A stretch of 64,000 nt of DNA from Iris pallida. Lineage: Eukaryota; Streptophyta; Magnoliopsida; Asparagales; Iridaceae. The DNA is taken from positions 35,708,331-35,772,330 of the forward strand of contig JANAVB010029819.1 of the NCBI GenBank assembly GCA_029216955.1. The letters run 5' to 3'. The notes beneath the pieces were generated by a model. That model had not been told where the DNA came from and searched no databases. It worked only from the letters and a program-made list of their open reading frames with translations. The position numbers were made by a program, and so were the translations under genes. Positions 1 to 13,150 of the stretch are shown one piece after another. Position 1 is the stretch's first letter. Each line of letters begins with the position of its first letter.

Positions 1-230
1 GGAAATAAATTAAAATTGATTGGACTTCGCGAACAAATTTTTCGTTGGTGAAAGTCATTGAACCACTCATTTGAAGCATCAAGTGATACAAAAATAAAGT
101 CATCAAAATAGTCACCGTCCGGCATGGCGGGAGTAAATAGTGAGAAAGATCATTCCTCTTGGACATTAGAGGAGGATGCTTCTCCAACCTTCCCTTTCTT
201 TTTGGAAGAATGAGGAATTTTAGGAGCCAC
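1..230 (-). pseudogene. Third ORF of copia A, N-terminal remnant
   Basis: Minus-strand translation gives an N-terminus like the third ORFs of copies B and C: a basic MAPK-like start, an EASSSN motif, then FVSLDASNEWF, which aligns with FVSLDASNEWFSDF of copy B. The start codon has become GTG (228-230) and a TGA follows within about 30 codons, so it is dead. The rest lies left of the window. See copies B and C for the fuller protein, which resembles the putative plant transposon protein domain. Confidence 0.72.
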
Positions 231-646
231 TGGAATTTGAAAGTGGAGTAAAAAGTTAAGATATACCAAAATTGAGTAGAGGAAATGGAAGAGAACTTTG
301 AGACAGCTCCGAATCCAAACTCGTAGACCTTGGAAGGCTTTGAGGTGGGAGTTTGGGGTGGCTATGGTTAGGGTTTTCGGTGGCTATTGCTGTTGTTTTG
401 ATAAAGAAGATAAAGTTTTAGGGGGGTTTTAAAGAGGGGAACCCGACTGTCCAGCTTATGTTCTGATTACCCTGGATCGAGTTTGGCCCGAGTTTGGTCT
501 GAGCTCGGTCCGAGTTCGGTCTCCATGTAGTCTGGACAGAATTGGACTAATGTAATACATGTTTTAACATTAATACAAAAATTAATTTGCAATACTTGTG
601 TTTATGAAAATTAATTAATATTAATTAATCATAATATACAAAACAT
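231..646 (-). other. Copia A spacer between pol and third ORF
   Basis: No gene. At about 466-525 it carries imperfect GAGTTCGG-type inverted repeats (cgagtttggcccgagtttgg and neighbours), the diverged counterpart of the palindromes upstream of the third ORF in copies B and C. The stretch 540-640 is AT-rich with a TTAATTAA-type run. Confidence 0.55.
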
Positions 647-730
647 AGCTAGCGGTAGTCCGAAGATACTTGGTATCTTGTCGTATAGACTTTTACGTCT
701 TTTTGTTAGAAGAGCCCTTTCGGCTTATAA
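647..730 (-). ncRNA. Conserved foldable segment after copia A pol
   Basis: The segment shares AGCTAGCGGTAGTCC, a TTTTAC loop and CCCTTTCGGCTT with copies B and C, although the surrounding DNA has diverged. Predicted hairpins on the plus strand are AAGATAC/GTATCTT with loop TTG, AGAC/GTCT with loop TTTTAC, and AGCC/GGCT. The second stem is AGGC/GCCT in copy C, a compensatory change. The type is a structural guess; transcription is not shown. Confidence 0.45.
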
Positions 731-789
731 CCAAAATATTTTCTACAATTTTATATATTCAGATCAAGTAACACATAATTATAAAACTT

Positions 790-3700
790 CAACGTCCAAA
801 ATTCTCAATTCTCTTCGTATAAAGTTAAAACGATCTTCAGCTAGGGATTTTGAAGATGTTTGCCAATTGACGTTCTGTATCGACAAACTCTAAACTAATA
901 TCTCCTTGTAAAACACGGTCTCTAAGAAAGTGATATCTAATTTCTATATGTTTAGTGCATGAGTGACAAATGGGATTTTTCATGAGATTTATCAAGCTAG
1001 TGTTATCACAGTAAATAGGGATGTAGTTATAAGATAAACGATTATCCTCCAAGGTTTGCTTTATCCACCAAATCTTGGCATAATAATGTCCTGCGGCTAT
1101 ATATTTAGCCTCGGTTATTGATATTGCAACATAATTTTGCTTCTTAGAAAACCAGGAGACTAAGGACTTTCCTAGAAAATGACATATACCACTGGTACTT
1201 TTACGATTGACCTTGTATCTAGCAAAATCCGTATCCGAATAACCTATCAGGTTAAACGAATCGGTTTTGGGATACCACAGACCGGTTGTTAAAGTACCTT
1301 TAAGATATCGGAGGATACGCTTAATGGCGCTCACATGTGATTCCATAGGACAGGCCTGAAATCTTGTACATAAGTATACTGAAAACATAATGTCTAGACA
1401 ACTAGCAGTTAGATACAGTAAACTACCAATCATACCTCTATACTTACATACTTTTGTTGGTTTACCACTTTCATCCATATCAAGCTTTGTAGACATTGCA
1501 ATAGGAGTTTCGATTGGTTTGACGTTATCCATATCAAACTTATTCTGCAGGTCTTTTGTATATTTGGCTTGATTGACAAAAATCTCTTGTGAAATTTGTT
1601 TAATTTGTAGCCTAAGAAAGAATGTCAGTCCTTTTATCATGTTCATTTCAAATTCACACTATATACTCTTAGCAAACTTATTACATAGCATCTCATTTGT
1701 TGATCCAAAGATAATGTCATCTACATATATCTGCACTAATAAAATATGCTTATCCAAAGATTTTATAAACAAAGTAGAATCAACCTTCCTTTTTGAAAAA
1801 TTGTGTTTAGGTAAGAAGGAACTAGGGCGCTCATACCATGCACAAGGTGCTTGTTTGAGTCCGTAGAGAGCCTTAAGAAGCTTGAATACATGATCAGGAT
1901 TTTTAAAATCTTTAAAGATATGAGGTTATTTAACAAAAACTTCTTCTTTTATAAAACCATTTAGAAAAGCACTTTTGACATCCATCGGAAAAAGTTTAAA
2001 ACCATGAAAACTTGCAAAAGCATAAAGTATACGAATGGATTCTAGTATAGTAACTGGAGCATGTGTCTCATCGTAGTCAATGCTTTCTTCTTGATTATAC
2101 CTTATGCTACTAGACGTGCTTTTTTGCATATGAATGAACCATTCTCATCTAATTTATTTCGGAACACCCATTTGGTACCAATGATCGGATGATCATTAGG
2201 TCTGGTAACGACTTTCCAAACTTGATTCCGTTCGAATTTGTTTAGTTCCTCTTGCATTACAAAAATTCAAAATTCATCATCAAAAACTTCTACAACATTC
2301 TTTGATTCTATCTTATAAATAAATGCTACATTAGCAACAATATCTGCAGTGCTTGAGCTAGTACTTACACCATTCGATAAATCACATATTACCAGTTCTT
2401 TTGGATGATTTAGTGTAAACTGCAATCGCTTTGCCAGACTTTCCATGTATGAGGTTGGTGTATCTTTAGGTGTTTTATTCGGGGTAATTCTATCATCTTA
2501 ATTATCATTGTCGTTGTCTCTTTGACTGTTTAGCTCATCGAAGGTGACATTTATTGATTCTTTAACAATAAGTGACTTTCTGTTGAATACTCTATATCAT
2601 TTGCTCTTTGCCGCATATCCAAGAAATATTCCTTCATCAGCTTTTTCATCAAATTTTCCTAAATTATTTTTAGTGTTTAAAATAAAACATCTACAACCAA
2701 ACACTTTGAAATAGCTGATATTAGAAATTCTATTAAACCATAATTCATAAGGAGTCTTCTTGGAGATAGGTCTGATAAGAACTCTGTTCAAAATATTACA
2801 TGCAATATAAACAGCTTCAATCCAAAAATACTTTAGAAGATTATGCTGGTTAAGCATAACTTTGGCCATATCGCCAAGAGTTTTGTTCTTCCTCTACACA
2901 ATGACATTCTATTGAGGAGTTCTGGGGCAAGAGAATTTATGTGATAAACCATTCGAATCACAAAACATTTTAAAATCATGATTATCAAATTCTCCTCCAT
3001 GATCACTTCAAAACCGAGTAATCCTGAATCCTTTCTCATTTTGTACCTTTTTACAAAAAGATACAAATTCAAAAAAGACCTCATTTTTATTTGCAAGAAA
3101 GTAAACCCAAGTTTATCGTGAATAGAAATCAACTATTACAAAAGCATATAGCTTACCGTCAAGACTAGCAACTCTACTTGGTCCAAACAAATACATATGT
3201 AAAAGTTGAAGTGGTCTAGAGGTACTTATAACATTTATTGATTTGAAAGATGATCTGGATGCCTTGTTCTTTTCACACTCGGCACAGACTGTATCTTTCT
3301 TGAAAGTAATATCAAGTAAGCCTCTTACCAGTTTCTTTGTGGACAATCTTGTAATAGTGTCCATGTTCGTATGTCGAAGATGCATATGCCATACCCAGCG
3401 TTCGTCCTGAGATGTATATAGGTACTTTTCAGTACTGTTAGCACTTTTTGACAGATATAATATATATGTTGTCCTCTCTTATTCCCTCAAAGAAAATTAT
3501 TCCAGAAGATTTATCATAAACGAAACACTTATGATTAGCAAAATTAATTCCATAACCATGATCAGTCAACTGACTAATACTCGGTAGGTTATGTTTTAAT
3601 TATGTTAAAGTTTTAATAATAGGAGAGGGAGAAGTACCTATGTCGCCAATTTCAATTATATGTCCTTTTAAATTATTTCCAAAGGAGACATATTCTTCTT

Positions 3701-3790
3701 TCTTCATCGATATAGTTACAAACAAAGTGTTGTCGTTCGTCATATGTATGGAGCAACTACTATATCGAGAATCCATTTGCTTCTAGCAGG
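790..3790 (-). pseudogene. Copia A pol (PR-IN-RT-RNase H), broken
   Basis: Decayed pol. In order on the minus strand: a protease remnant near 3720-3790 (WILD in one frame, the expected SGC shifted); GAG-pre-integrase at 3113-3385 (ends with [12 protein letters not shown]); integrase pieces at 2833-3132 and 2597-2869 ([22 protein letters not shown]); RT at 1926-2129 (MDVKSAFLNGFIKEEVFV); and RT end plus RNase H at 837-1646 (RSTSGICHFLG-type motif, ending FKIPS in place of FTKPL). An IYVDDIIFG-type catalytic motif can still be read at about 1705-1735, outside the open segments. At least four frame changes and several stops exclude function. Confidence 0.87.
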
Positions 3791-3879
3791 AAAAGGAAGG
3801 TCCACCTTAACATCTGTAGAAGCATATATTTGTTGTGTTGTGAGTTTTTTCTTCTTCTTCAGAATCACTCACCTCGCTT

Positions 3880-4862
3880 TCACACCAAATGCAGGTATTA
3901 GCATAATTCCTTGTCGAAGTCCTTCTTTTGCTTGACTAATTATATCTACTCCCTTTTCTTACAACAGGGCAGTCTTTCTTGATGTGACCTATCTTTTTTC
4001 AACTATAACAAATTGGTTCTTCATCGCCTCCAGAATCTTTCTTCTTATTAGTCTTCTCGTACTTCAGAAATCTTCTAAAGTTCCTCGTCATGAGGGCTAT
4101 TTGCTTGTCGTCTGAGCTATCGGTCTTACTCTCGTCATCGGAGGCTGTCTTATGGTGTACTTTGAATGCTATTGTCTTCTCCTTTGGTGTTGGCTCTTCG
4201 AAATCTTTAAGGTCCTGCTCATGTGTCATAAGCTTTTCCATAAAAGTCTCAAGATTCAATGTAGTGAGATCATTCTCTTCAATAATGGTCGTCACCTTGG
4301 GATTCTAGTTCTTGGTCAGCCCGTGAAGTACCTTTGATATTTTTTTATGATTATTGTATTCTTTTTCAAGAGAAGATATGGGATTAACAACATCTAAAAA
4401 TCGAGTAAAAATGTTGTAAATAGTTTCGTTAGACTTTATTTTTGAAGGCCTCATACGCTTGTGTTAGTCGTTAGATTTTGGGCACCTTCACTTATGAAGT
4501 TCCTTCATGAGTTATATCAAGAAGTTTCCAAACCGCATGAGACGTGACACATGTTGATATCCTATTAAACTCAGCTCTATCTATAGCACAAAATAAAGCA
4601 TTGATGGCTTTTGCGTCAAGACTTGCTTGCTTTTTTATTATCAGTATAATTGTCATGCAATTTTTCAACCAAGTTCCCATCTACAACTATAGGAAGTGGT
4701 TTCTTATAACCATCAATAAAAATTGACCATAAATCAAAGTCAAGTGACTTGAGGTAAAAGCTCATACGTGTTTTTCAATATATGTAGTTTGTGCCATCAA
4801 ATATGGGTGGCCTATTTGTAGACTGGCCTTCACCATTTCTAGTATATAATGATGCCATATCT
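3880..4862 (-). pseudogene. Copia A gag, broken and internally deleted
   Basis: Gag remnant starting near 4862. Segment 4492-4680 matches the UBN2-type copia gag ([23 protein letters not shown]) and 3999-4295 matches the region leading to the first zinc knuckle (ends EEPICYS). After an SIWCESE-like motif near 3900 the sequence passes to protease within about 110 bp, whereas copy B has about 1.1 kb there encoding a coiled coil, the histidine-rich repeat and a second zinc knuckle. That part has been deleted. Frameshifts separate the open pieces. Confidence 0.85.
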
Positions 4863-4895
4863 CAAGAAGATTTAATCCAACTAAAGAGAAACTGT

Positions 4896-4907
4896 GCTCT
4901 GATACCA
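4896..4907 (-). other. Primer binding site of copia A
   Basis: The minus strand reads TGGTATCAGAGC, the usual copia primer site complementary to the initiator methionine tRNA 3' end. It lies 2 bp from the LTR edge at 4910, which fixes the 5' LTR boundary and the element's direction. Confidence 0.9.
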
Positions 4908-5426
4908 ATTGTAGGATCGATGGCACCTCTAGAGGGGGTGAATAGAGTGTAGCGGAAGAATTATCCCTAATAAAAATTAAGCAGTTAAAAGCAGATATAA
5001 ATGAATATTTGAATGCAGTAAAGTAAAGTAGTCAGTAAATAAGGACAATAAAGAATATGCAGACACCGAGATTTTATATTAGTTTTCCTCTGAGAGGATT
5101 AGTCCAGTCTCGAGAAGTCTGCTCGACGTTAAATACACTATTTGAAATAGAGATTACATAGCATGCTTTACTCCGAAGAACAAGCCAACTTCAACACCGT
5201 CGTATTTTAATCCGGAGTCCACGATCAAACTTCAACACATTCTAAAGAAAGCTTTTATACTCCAAGCTTTTACAACTGGAATACTCCTGATCGGAAATCA
5301 CCGGCACTTAGAAGAATGGGAGTTGTCTTGGAAATAGGAAGATTGAAAGCTCTTTGTAATAGGAAGGCTTAGAATAGATAGAGAAGATGAAGAATGGATT
5401 GAGTGAATAGAATGACAAATTCTTCT

Positions 5427-5435
5427 CTATTTATA
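5427..5435 (-). promoter_or_regulatory. TATA box of copia A LTR
   Basis: TATAAATAG on the minus strand. The same position relative to the LTR end is held by TATAAAT-type boxes in the LTRs of copies B and C, so this is the likely core promoter of the element. Confidence 0.6.
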
Positions 5436-5796
5436 GGAATTTTTCAACCAGAGTTTGGCCAGAACTCGTTTAGGCCAATGTTCATAATTTGAACGTTTGA
5501 GATCCAAAAGAGTAGGAATTTTCTGCTGACCAGGAGTAATCCTAGGTGACCGGGTTCGGCATATAGATTTTTTGGCCAATTTTGGTTTAACAATGGTTTT
5601 GGATGTTTGGTTTGGGTTTGGGTCAAAAATAGGTTTGTGTGATGGTAATCTTTTAAATTGCCAGTGATCCCGACTCACAAATAATCTAGACTCAAGAAAT
5701 GAAAAATATAGAATAAAGTAGAAAACTTGTTTGACGATATCGGTTACGATCTTTTGTAATCATCTTCTGTCTTTTCATATCAAAGTTAGAGCTTTA

Positions 5797-6332
5797 TAGG
5801 GGTGGGCATACGGGTCCAGGACCCGCGGTTCCGACCCGGTCCGAACCGTATATTGGTCAAATAGGGCGGTTTCTAAAATTTGGAATTTAAACGGGCTGGG
5901 CCGGGGCGGGTCGTATGACACTAACGGGGCGGGACGGGTCCTATTTGGAAAATAAACGGGGCCCCGAATCGACCCGTTTCTAGGAATATAATTTTTTTTA
6001 TTTATCAATTTTGATTTTTTTTATATTATAATTTATAAATAAAAGCACACGCTATTGTTTAGTAAACAATTTCTAGAAATTAGAAAAACATAATACTTGT
6101 TTTGTTCTTCTAGATAATAGAACATGTGTAAATATTTACTATTCTATAGTTTTTTGAATTTTTTTTGGATCCGTTTGGACCCGCGGGTCGGCTCGGTTTG
6201 GACCCGTTTCGAACGGGTCAAATCCGTACCGGTTCCAATATTTTTTGGACCTGTCCCGCCCCGCCCAGCCAATTAACGGGTCCGGTCCGGATCCATAAAA
6301 TTTGGACTCGGCCCGACCCGTGCCCACCCCTA
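5797..6332. mobile_element. hAT-type non-autonomous element
   Basis: The ends are inverted: left TAGGGGTGGGCATACGGGTC, right-end complement TAGGGGTGGGCACGGGTC. Flanks are GAGCTTTA (5789-5796) and GAGTTTTA (6333-6340), an 8-bp duplication with one difference, as expected for hAT transposition. It is 536 bp, lacks a transposase, and contains repeated GACCCG/CGGGTC words near both ends. It interrupts the LTR of copia A. Confidence 0.85.
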
Positions 6333-7055
6333 GAGTTTTAAGTCAATTATCAAAATTAGGTTGATCATGGCTACATGGGCGAACAAGATGTCCCTGTGGC
6401 ATCCGCTCCCAGATTAGAAATTTAGGGATATTTTTTATATTTTTTATTTAATTTAATTATGATCAACTTCTATGGTCAATAAGAGGCCATGCCTAAGCTC
6501 ATAAGGGAGCTATGGGCATACTATGGTTATATGCCCCTAGGTAGCTTCTATAAGTATTAATTAGCCATTATATATTTTAATATAATTTTTAGATTTTTTA
6601 GATATTTATTTATTAGGGTTTAGTATTTTAATGACTTTCAAGATTTTATTATAGGGTCAATTAGGGTTATTTTGTGACTGAGTATTTTCTTTAGGCTCTA
6701 GGAGGTTAAAAATATTTTTTATATTTTTCTAGAATTTTTCTATATTTTTTGTTATTTATTGGGATTTATTTTGCCTAAAATTGATTTTAAAGTCAATTTA
6801 GGATATTAAATACCCAGTCAGCACTGGCCGGGCCCACTTGTTAGTCGCTCAGGCCGAGCGGGGCGGTCCAGCTGTCAGCAGTACAGGCCACTGACTCACC
6901 CTTTCCATATATGAGTCGATCCCTCACAGACTCAAAGTCGGCTGGCCCAAGCAGCCTGGCCATCTGGCCGTTGAAGTTTTGAGCGAGAGAGTGAAGATGG
7001 TGCCACGTGGCACAGAGCCATGGCTCCATTGACCCAATCGTGCCCGCTATCTCTC

Positions 7056-7067
7056 TATATATATATT
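7056..7067 (+). promoter_or_regulatory. TATA-like run in LTR G
   Basis: A TATATATATATT run after a CT-rich CTATCTCTC stretch, placed inside the presumed LTR before the AGGCAAGTA motif. A plausible plus-strand LTR promoter; no further support. Confidence 0.35.
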
Positions 7068-8539
7068 ACGTGGGATTTCAGAAACCCTATTATTATTGTG
7101 GCCGATCTTGAGAATTTTGCTCCTTGGATATTTTCGATTTTCTTAAGCGATTGCGGACAACCTCGACCTTGTTTTCGTGCGCCATTTTTTTGTTAGATTC
7201 GTCTCAAGGTTATATTTTAGAATATATATTTCTTTTTCTTGGATTTTGTTTGTGAATTTCTGGAGAATTATTTTAGTGTTGGTTGTCCAAAACTTGACAC
7301 GTCGCACGATTTTCGAGATCCCGAACTCTGATTCATGATCCATTTGAAGTTTTGGAAACCTAACACGATGATCTTTGACATATAATTTTTTAGAATTTTA
7401 AAGGTTTGTTTGCTATTTTATTTATTAAATTAAACTCAGATTTGATCGATAAATTACCGATTTGGTCACGGTTAGCCACAACGGCAATATCTTTTGACAA
7501 AACCGTAATTTTGTGGCACGGTCAATTTCGATGCATTCGTGGCACTGAAATCTACCAAGATACAGTTTCCAAAACTAGAGTTCATAATGTTTAACGAGTT
7601 AGTCAATGGCATATCTTGATTTACATGCCATAGTTTCCAAAATTAGAAATATTACTTTCTATGGCCCAATTCCCTATTTAAATTATATTCAGTTTATTAT
7701 TAGGTTAAATTAGATTTTTGAGTGATTTATTCCAGAACTAATTATCATTAGATAAGTTAACCCATTAGCCACTTATTCCCTGATTTTAGAATTAGAATAT
7801 TAGAATTGACTTGTGGCTTTCGTGCACGGTTCGTGGTACGTTGGTGCGATATGGGTTGATAGCTTCTAGGTCGACTTTCCTCTCATCCTCGACTTGTGAC
7901 TATAGTTTGTTCAAGAGTTCAGGCAAGTACAATATTGCATTATGTTTTGGTACATTATAACACTTTCTTAATTGTTTCCTCGTTTGATTTTCTATTGAGA
8001 CACGATGGTGACATGGTATGCTTTTGTATCATTGATTGTTATTATTGTTAATGAGTCGGAAGGGGAAATACTCGGTAGGTGCATGAACAAATCCAAATAA
8101 TGTTTAATATGGACAGCTAAGTCATACACTTCACGTATGGGTTAGCCGTATAAGAAATATAGATAGCCATCGTATGATGTGCCATATTAGCCCAGCCATT
8201 TACGTATCAAAAGTTATTTCACACACATAGTTATTTCCATTGTTCATGATCTTAGTTCAGTTCTTTATCTTCTTGCTTCTTTTCCATTAGCATACTCGTT
8301 CATGATTATTGTTTTCCATGTCTAGTTCATATCTTGTTAGTTATTTATATGTTCTTTATCGTTATTATTTCTCATTGTTCTAGCTTACTTTGTGCTAACA
8401 ACATTAAATGCAATATGGTTATACTTTGCTCCTTTCCTGACTGGATCATTGATATATGTGAGGATGACGAGTATCTCTACACTTCTTATTATGGATCACC
8501 AGAGGATAGTGCTGACGCACTACAAAAAAAGGCCTAATA

Positions 8540-8720
8540 ATAACGCTCGATAAGACGTATTGATGACGCCTGATACCTAAGCGTTATCAAAGTTCAAAAT
8601 ACCTTTTTTTATGACGGTTTGGACTAATTCTGGGCTTTTTATAACGTTTATAAAACAAAGTGTTATTAATATTTTAGAGCGGTGGCAAACTTGTAATATT
8701 TTGTAAATTTATTAATATTA
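8540..8720. repeat. Left subterminal repeats of the CACTA element
   Basis: Copies of an AACGCT/AGCGTT word and variants (taacgctcg, aagcgttatc, taacgtttat, aagtgttatt, aagcgttcc) lie in both orientations within about 200 bp of the end. In characterised CACTA elements such arrays bind the element-encoded protein; that role is inferred here. Confidence 0.6.
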
Positions 8721-8729
8721 AGCGTTCCT

Positions 8730-9540
8730 TCTCCTTCTATTTCCCCTCTCCTCCTCCTCTTCCTCTTCCTCCGCTCCCATGCTCAGAATTAGGGTTCGGT
8801 CCAGCGTCCAGGCCAAGGGTTAGGTTTAGGGTTTCTCCACCAATCCATCCGTCCGATCCTCTCCGCCATGGACTCCGGCGGGCTGACGAGCGCAACTCAT
8901 GTCCGTGCGTCTTCGGCAGTGCAGCACCCTCTCCCCGACTGTTCTAGAGGCTTTGAGGAGTTTCCCCGCCACAGACTTAGTTCGGCGCATCACCGTCGTT
9001 CATTTCCACCGACATAGACTCCGACCATATCCACCGTCCGCCTCTAATGACCGACGACCCTCTCCGCCGCTATAAATAGGTGCTCGCATCCTTCTTCTCC
9101 ATCAATTGTCCTCCATCGGCGAAGCCCTGTCTAATTCTCCAACAATTCCCTTTCTTCTTCTTCTTCCTCCTTTGACAAACGAGCTTGAATCTATGGCGTT
9201 GACCACGGTTCCAACCGGCGACGACTAGTGGCAGTGTTGGTTCTTCTACAATAGCCGACGAGGTTCTCCGATTGGTAGTGAAGACTCGACGACAATTCCC
9301 GATCTTCTCTGCTTAGTCGACGAAGCTCGAGTCATCTGGTGAGTGTCATTCTGTGTCACCTCCAAGTAATTCCAGTTTATTTTCGAGGAAAGATTCATGG
9401 ATCGATCTCTTTGATTTTAGGATGGATTGATATTGTTCCTTAGTTTCGATCGACATCCGTCGAATCTGGAGAATGGAGTCGTCGGAGATCTCCCAGGCTT
9501 GGGTTCGTTCTTCCAGTTTGAGTTCCAATACAGTAAGTTT
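8730..9540. other. GC-richer segment inside CACTA, possible second captured leader
   Basis: CT-rich then GC-richer DNA unlike its AT-rich surroundings, with ATTAGGGTT and GCCATGG words typical of plant gene leaders. No convincing ORF or known protein match is visible. It may be the 5' region of the captured dehydrogenase or part of another gene. Confidence 0.3.
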
Positions 9541-9720
9541 TGGTTCTTAATTTCTTAGGAAATTAAGGGCATTCAATTTAAAAGCAGCCTAAACCGTGAA
9601 ACTATATGATTGTCTTGTTGATCCAAAACTCCTAACACAACACAAGGTAACATTTTTTTGGATTTTAGGTTATGCTTACTTATTTGGTAATTAATCTCAT
9701 CATTACTATGCTTCACTTGA

Positions 9721-10539
<819 letters not shown>

Positions 10540-10559
10540 GTAAGCACTCTCACATATAT

Positions 10560-12880
10560 GCAAAACCTTTTTCAAATGAATTGTCTAATTTAGCTCCGGT
10601 TCATTTACTTGTGCAACATATTTAATTGAATGTGACACCTCTAAAGCGTAGACGTCTAGAATTTATAATATATTTATTTGAACATAGCTCCACTAAACTG
10701 TAGACCTATAGAATTTGTGGGACTTTTGCCTCTCTGTTTTGAAATGGTAACGGCGATCTTAGAAATTATATAAAAACACTCGTCCCTAAACCTCTAAGAT
10801 ATATCAACCACAATGAAGAGGAAGAGATGATCATTTGACCAAAAAGATGAAGAATCTACAATGGTCAAAACATTAAAGTTCTGGATTAACAGATAGTGTG
10901 ATAGGATATATATGAATACTATCACATTTTGGTTGGTGGTACTTACTAGTAAAACTAGAGGATTAGTCATGCAATTATCATCTTTTTGACATACATTTTG
11001 ATCAGTGTAAAGCCCTCTTTGGTAAATACTACAAGAATAATGCATCAATATCTATCAACGAGTAGTTGATTATTTCCAGGTTATGGGAGTATGATGAACT
11101 ATAGGATATATTAGGTAAATCACGAAGTGAATGTTCCTCCTGAAAGAATGTAATCTGGAATCCTATAAAGCTCAAGGAGCTTATACGTATCAGAAAGGAT
11201 CGTGGTACTGTACGGTCCATCACAATAACTGGAGAAATATTTGTGATTTCAAGTGAACTTTTTGTACTAGTGAAGGATAGCTATCCTAAGTTGACTAAAC
11301 ACATCGTATTGTCAAAAATATTTTTCATACTTTAATAAACAGAGAAAATACAACATACCTTTAACGATAATATTGGTATACAACTAAATGAATCATTGTC
11401 ATCAATTTTGTCTTAAGAATATTCTTAAATACTTGATAGTTCAAAGATTACAAAAAGGAAAAAATGAATCTACCTTATATGAAGATTGTATAATAAAATG
11501 TGATCAGTTGTCAATTAAATTTTTTGTATCTCATTAATACCACTGGTCCTTAAAACCAAATTCAGGCTGCCAAGTAAAAATGAGTAAGTTCTAATAGAAC
11601 CAGCGTTCCTTCTCCCTGGAATTTAATCTTTAAATGCAACTACCAATAATTCACTGTAAATGAGGAGCTTAGATGCATTTGCATCCAAAATGGCTGATGG
11701 ATGGAACCCTCTTCACTACCCTTATCTGTGTGATCGACCGATAAGATTTAAAAGCAGTAAGTTTACATGTAAACCAACAACTTAGTTCTGATCACACTTC
11801 AACAAGTTATCTTCAGTCTAATTTACATTTCTACTAGTATCGAAACCAACACACCTGCATGAAACAAGAAAATAAAAACATTAAAACTTTAATTCACAAT
11901 AAAAACTTGCAAGATTAGCCAATTGATAGAAAGTTGCATACGTCTAATGTGGGCATCATAAGTAATAATGTTGCAATTCCTGTAAACTTTAGTGGTATGC
12001 CAGTCTTAGGCATATCCTTGATCTTGATATGCCTGGTGGTGAAACTAGATAATCAAAGATGTGTGCTAGTTTGTAAATAACTAGTAATTAATTTTTTCTG
12101 TCAAAAATTGGTATTCATTATTTGGTGGTGCATATATAGAGGCCAATTTGCTCTTATTAAATTAATTTGGTCCCATTAATGATGTTCTTGAACCATTGAA
12201 CACATGAAACATAATCATCTCTAAAATGTACCTTTATATTGTGGTTATTGCTGGGACGCAGGATAACTTTTCTGTTGCTAGCTTCTTTCCCCAACTATAC
12301 CTTTATATTGTGTTTGTTTTGATAGACGGTGAAGGAAATCAAAACGTCCTCATTCCTTCAGGATACTGTTCTATGTCTTCCCTTTTAAAGGCATTGGTGT
12401 CGTTGGAATTGGTTTTTTTTTTTTGCAAAATCTCTACAATATTAGTTTTTTATGGTTTTTATATAATGTTATGATTGTTCCCATTTTCATGAAAACTCTT
12501 TTCTAAGGCATTATTCTGTCAAGCTTGCTCCAGATATGGGACAAATACCTGATCCCTATCATGACCTAGTTTATTTTACTCCTTTCTCTTGATATTTCAT
12601 AATTAGATTTGATTTTTATTCCTGACAATTATATGGACTGATTTGGTTGTCTTCTCTTTTTCTCAGGATTTCACTGGTGTTTTGGCTGTCGTTGATCTTT
12701 CATGATTATTGGTTATGTGGCCAAGTTTTGATGTGGACAATTTTGGTAGTTGTAAATATATATATATGTATTTGGATATTCTATTTTGAGAATGTAATGA
12801 AGATGTTGATATGTACTCTATTTTGAGAAATGTAATAAAGATGGTGATATATAATGTTAAGTTTTTGGAATGTAATATAT
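10560..12880. other. AT-rich interior of CACTA, no gene seen
   Basis: About 2.3 kb of AT-rich sequence after the captured exons. Short ORFs here are below 100 codons with no recognisable motif. No CACTA transposase (TNPD-type) segment was found on either strand. Confidence 0.5.
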
Positions 12881-12889
12881 AATGTGCAG

Positions 12890-13150
12890 TATAGAGCGTT
12901 ATAAATATGCTAATTTGAATAGTACAAAGTGTTATAAATGTGCTGCATTGAGCCTATACCTATTATCTATTCATAATGTTTTACAAAAGTCTGAATTGTG
13001 CACTATATATTAAATATTCATAACGCTTTTATAGAAACTATTCATGACGGTTTTTTATAACGCTTTTAAAAAACATTTATAATACCCGTTTTCATAACGG
13101 TTGCTTTAAAAAAAAGCGTCATGGTTTGTCATTGATGACGCTTTTTAGCA
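12890..13150. repeat. Right subterminal repeats of the CACTA element
   Basis: A dense set of agcgttataa, cataacgctttt, ataacgctttta, cataacgg and aagcgtcat words in both orientations, matching the left subterminal cluster. The stretch AAAGCGTCATGG through GATGACGCTTTT forms an inverted repeat near the end. Confidence 0.65.

Larger units (their letters stand above)
1..6367 (-). mobile_element. Copia element A (SIRE/Maximus type), 3' end outside window
   Basis: Ty1/copia retrotransposon read right to left: 5' LTR 4910-6367, primer binding site 4896-4907, gag, pol, a foldable spacer, then the start of a third ORF that runs off the left edge. The family is assigned from copia gag, GAG-pre-integrase, RT and RNase H matches, the initiator-methionine-tRNA primer site, and the extra ORF after pol that is typical of the SIRE lineage. 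It is the most decayed copia copy here: coding sequence changes frame repeatedly and about 1 kb of gag is missing compared with copy B. A hAT-type element sits in its LTR. The right-hand target duplication cannot be tested because the left LTR is not in the window. Confidence 0.88.
4910..6367 (-). repeat. 5' LTR of copia A, split by a hAT element
   Basis: On the plus strand it begins TGTAGGATCGATGG next to the primer site and ends GGTTGATCA. It shares the CTAGAGGGGGTGAATAGAG block at its start with all the other copia LTRs in the window. Its end resembles the end of copia H (AGGTGTGACCA). Without the insertion at 5797-6332 it is about 0.9 kb. Confidence 0.82.

Noticed and set aside
5775..6327. 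Short minus-strand ORFs rich in Arg, Pro and Gly
   Set aside because: They translate the CGGGTC-rich ends of the hAT-type element and have no coding support.
10794..11223. Two minus-strand ORFs in the CACTA interior
   Set aside because: Short, AT-driven, overlapping, and without any recognisable motif.
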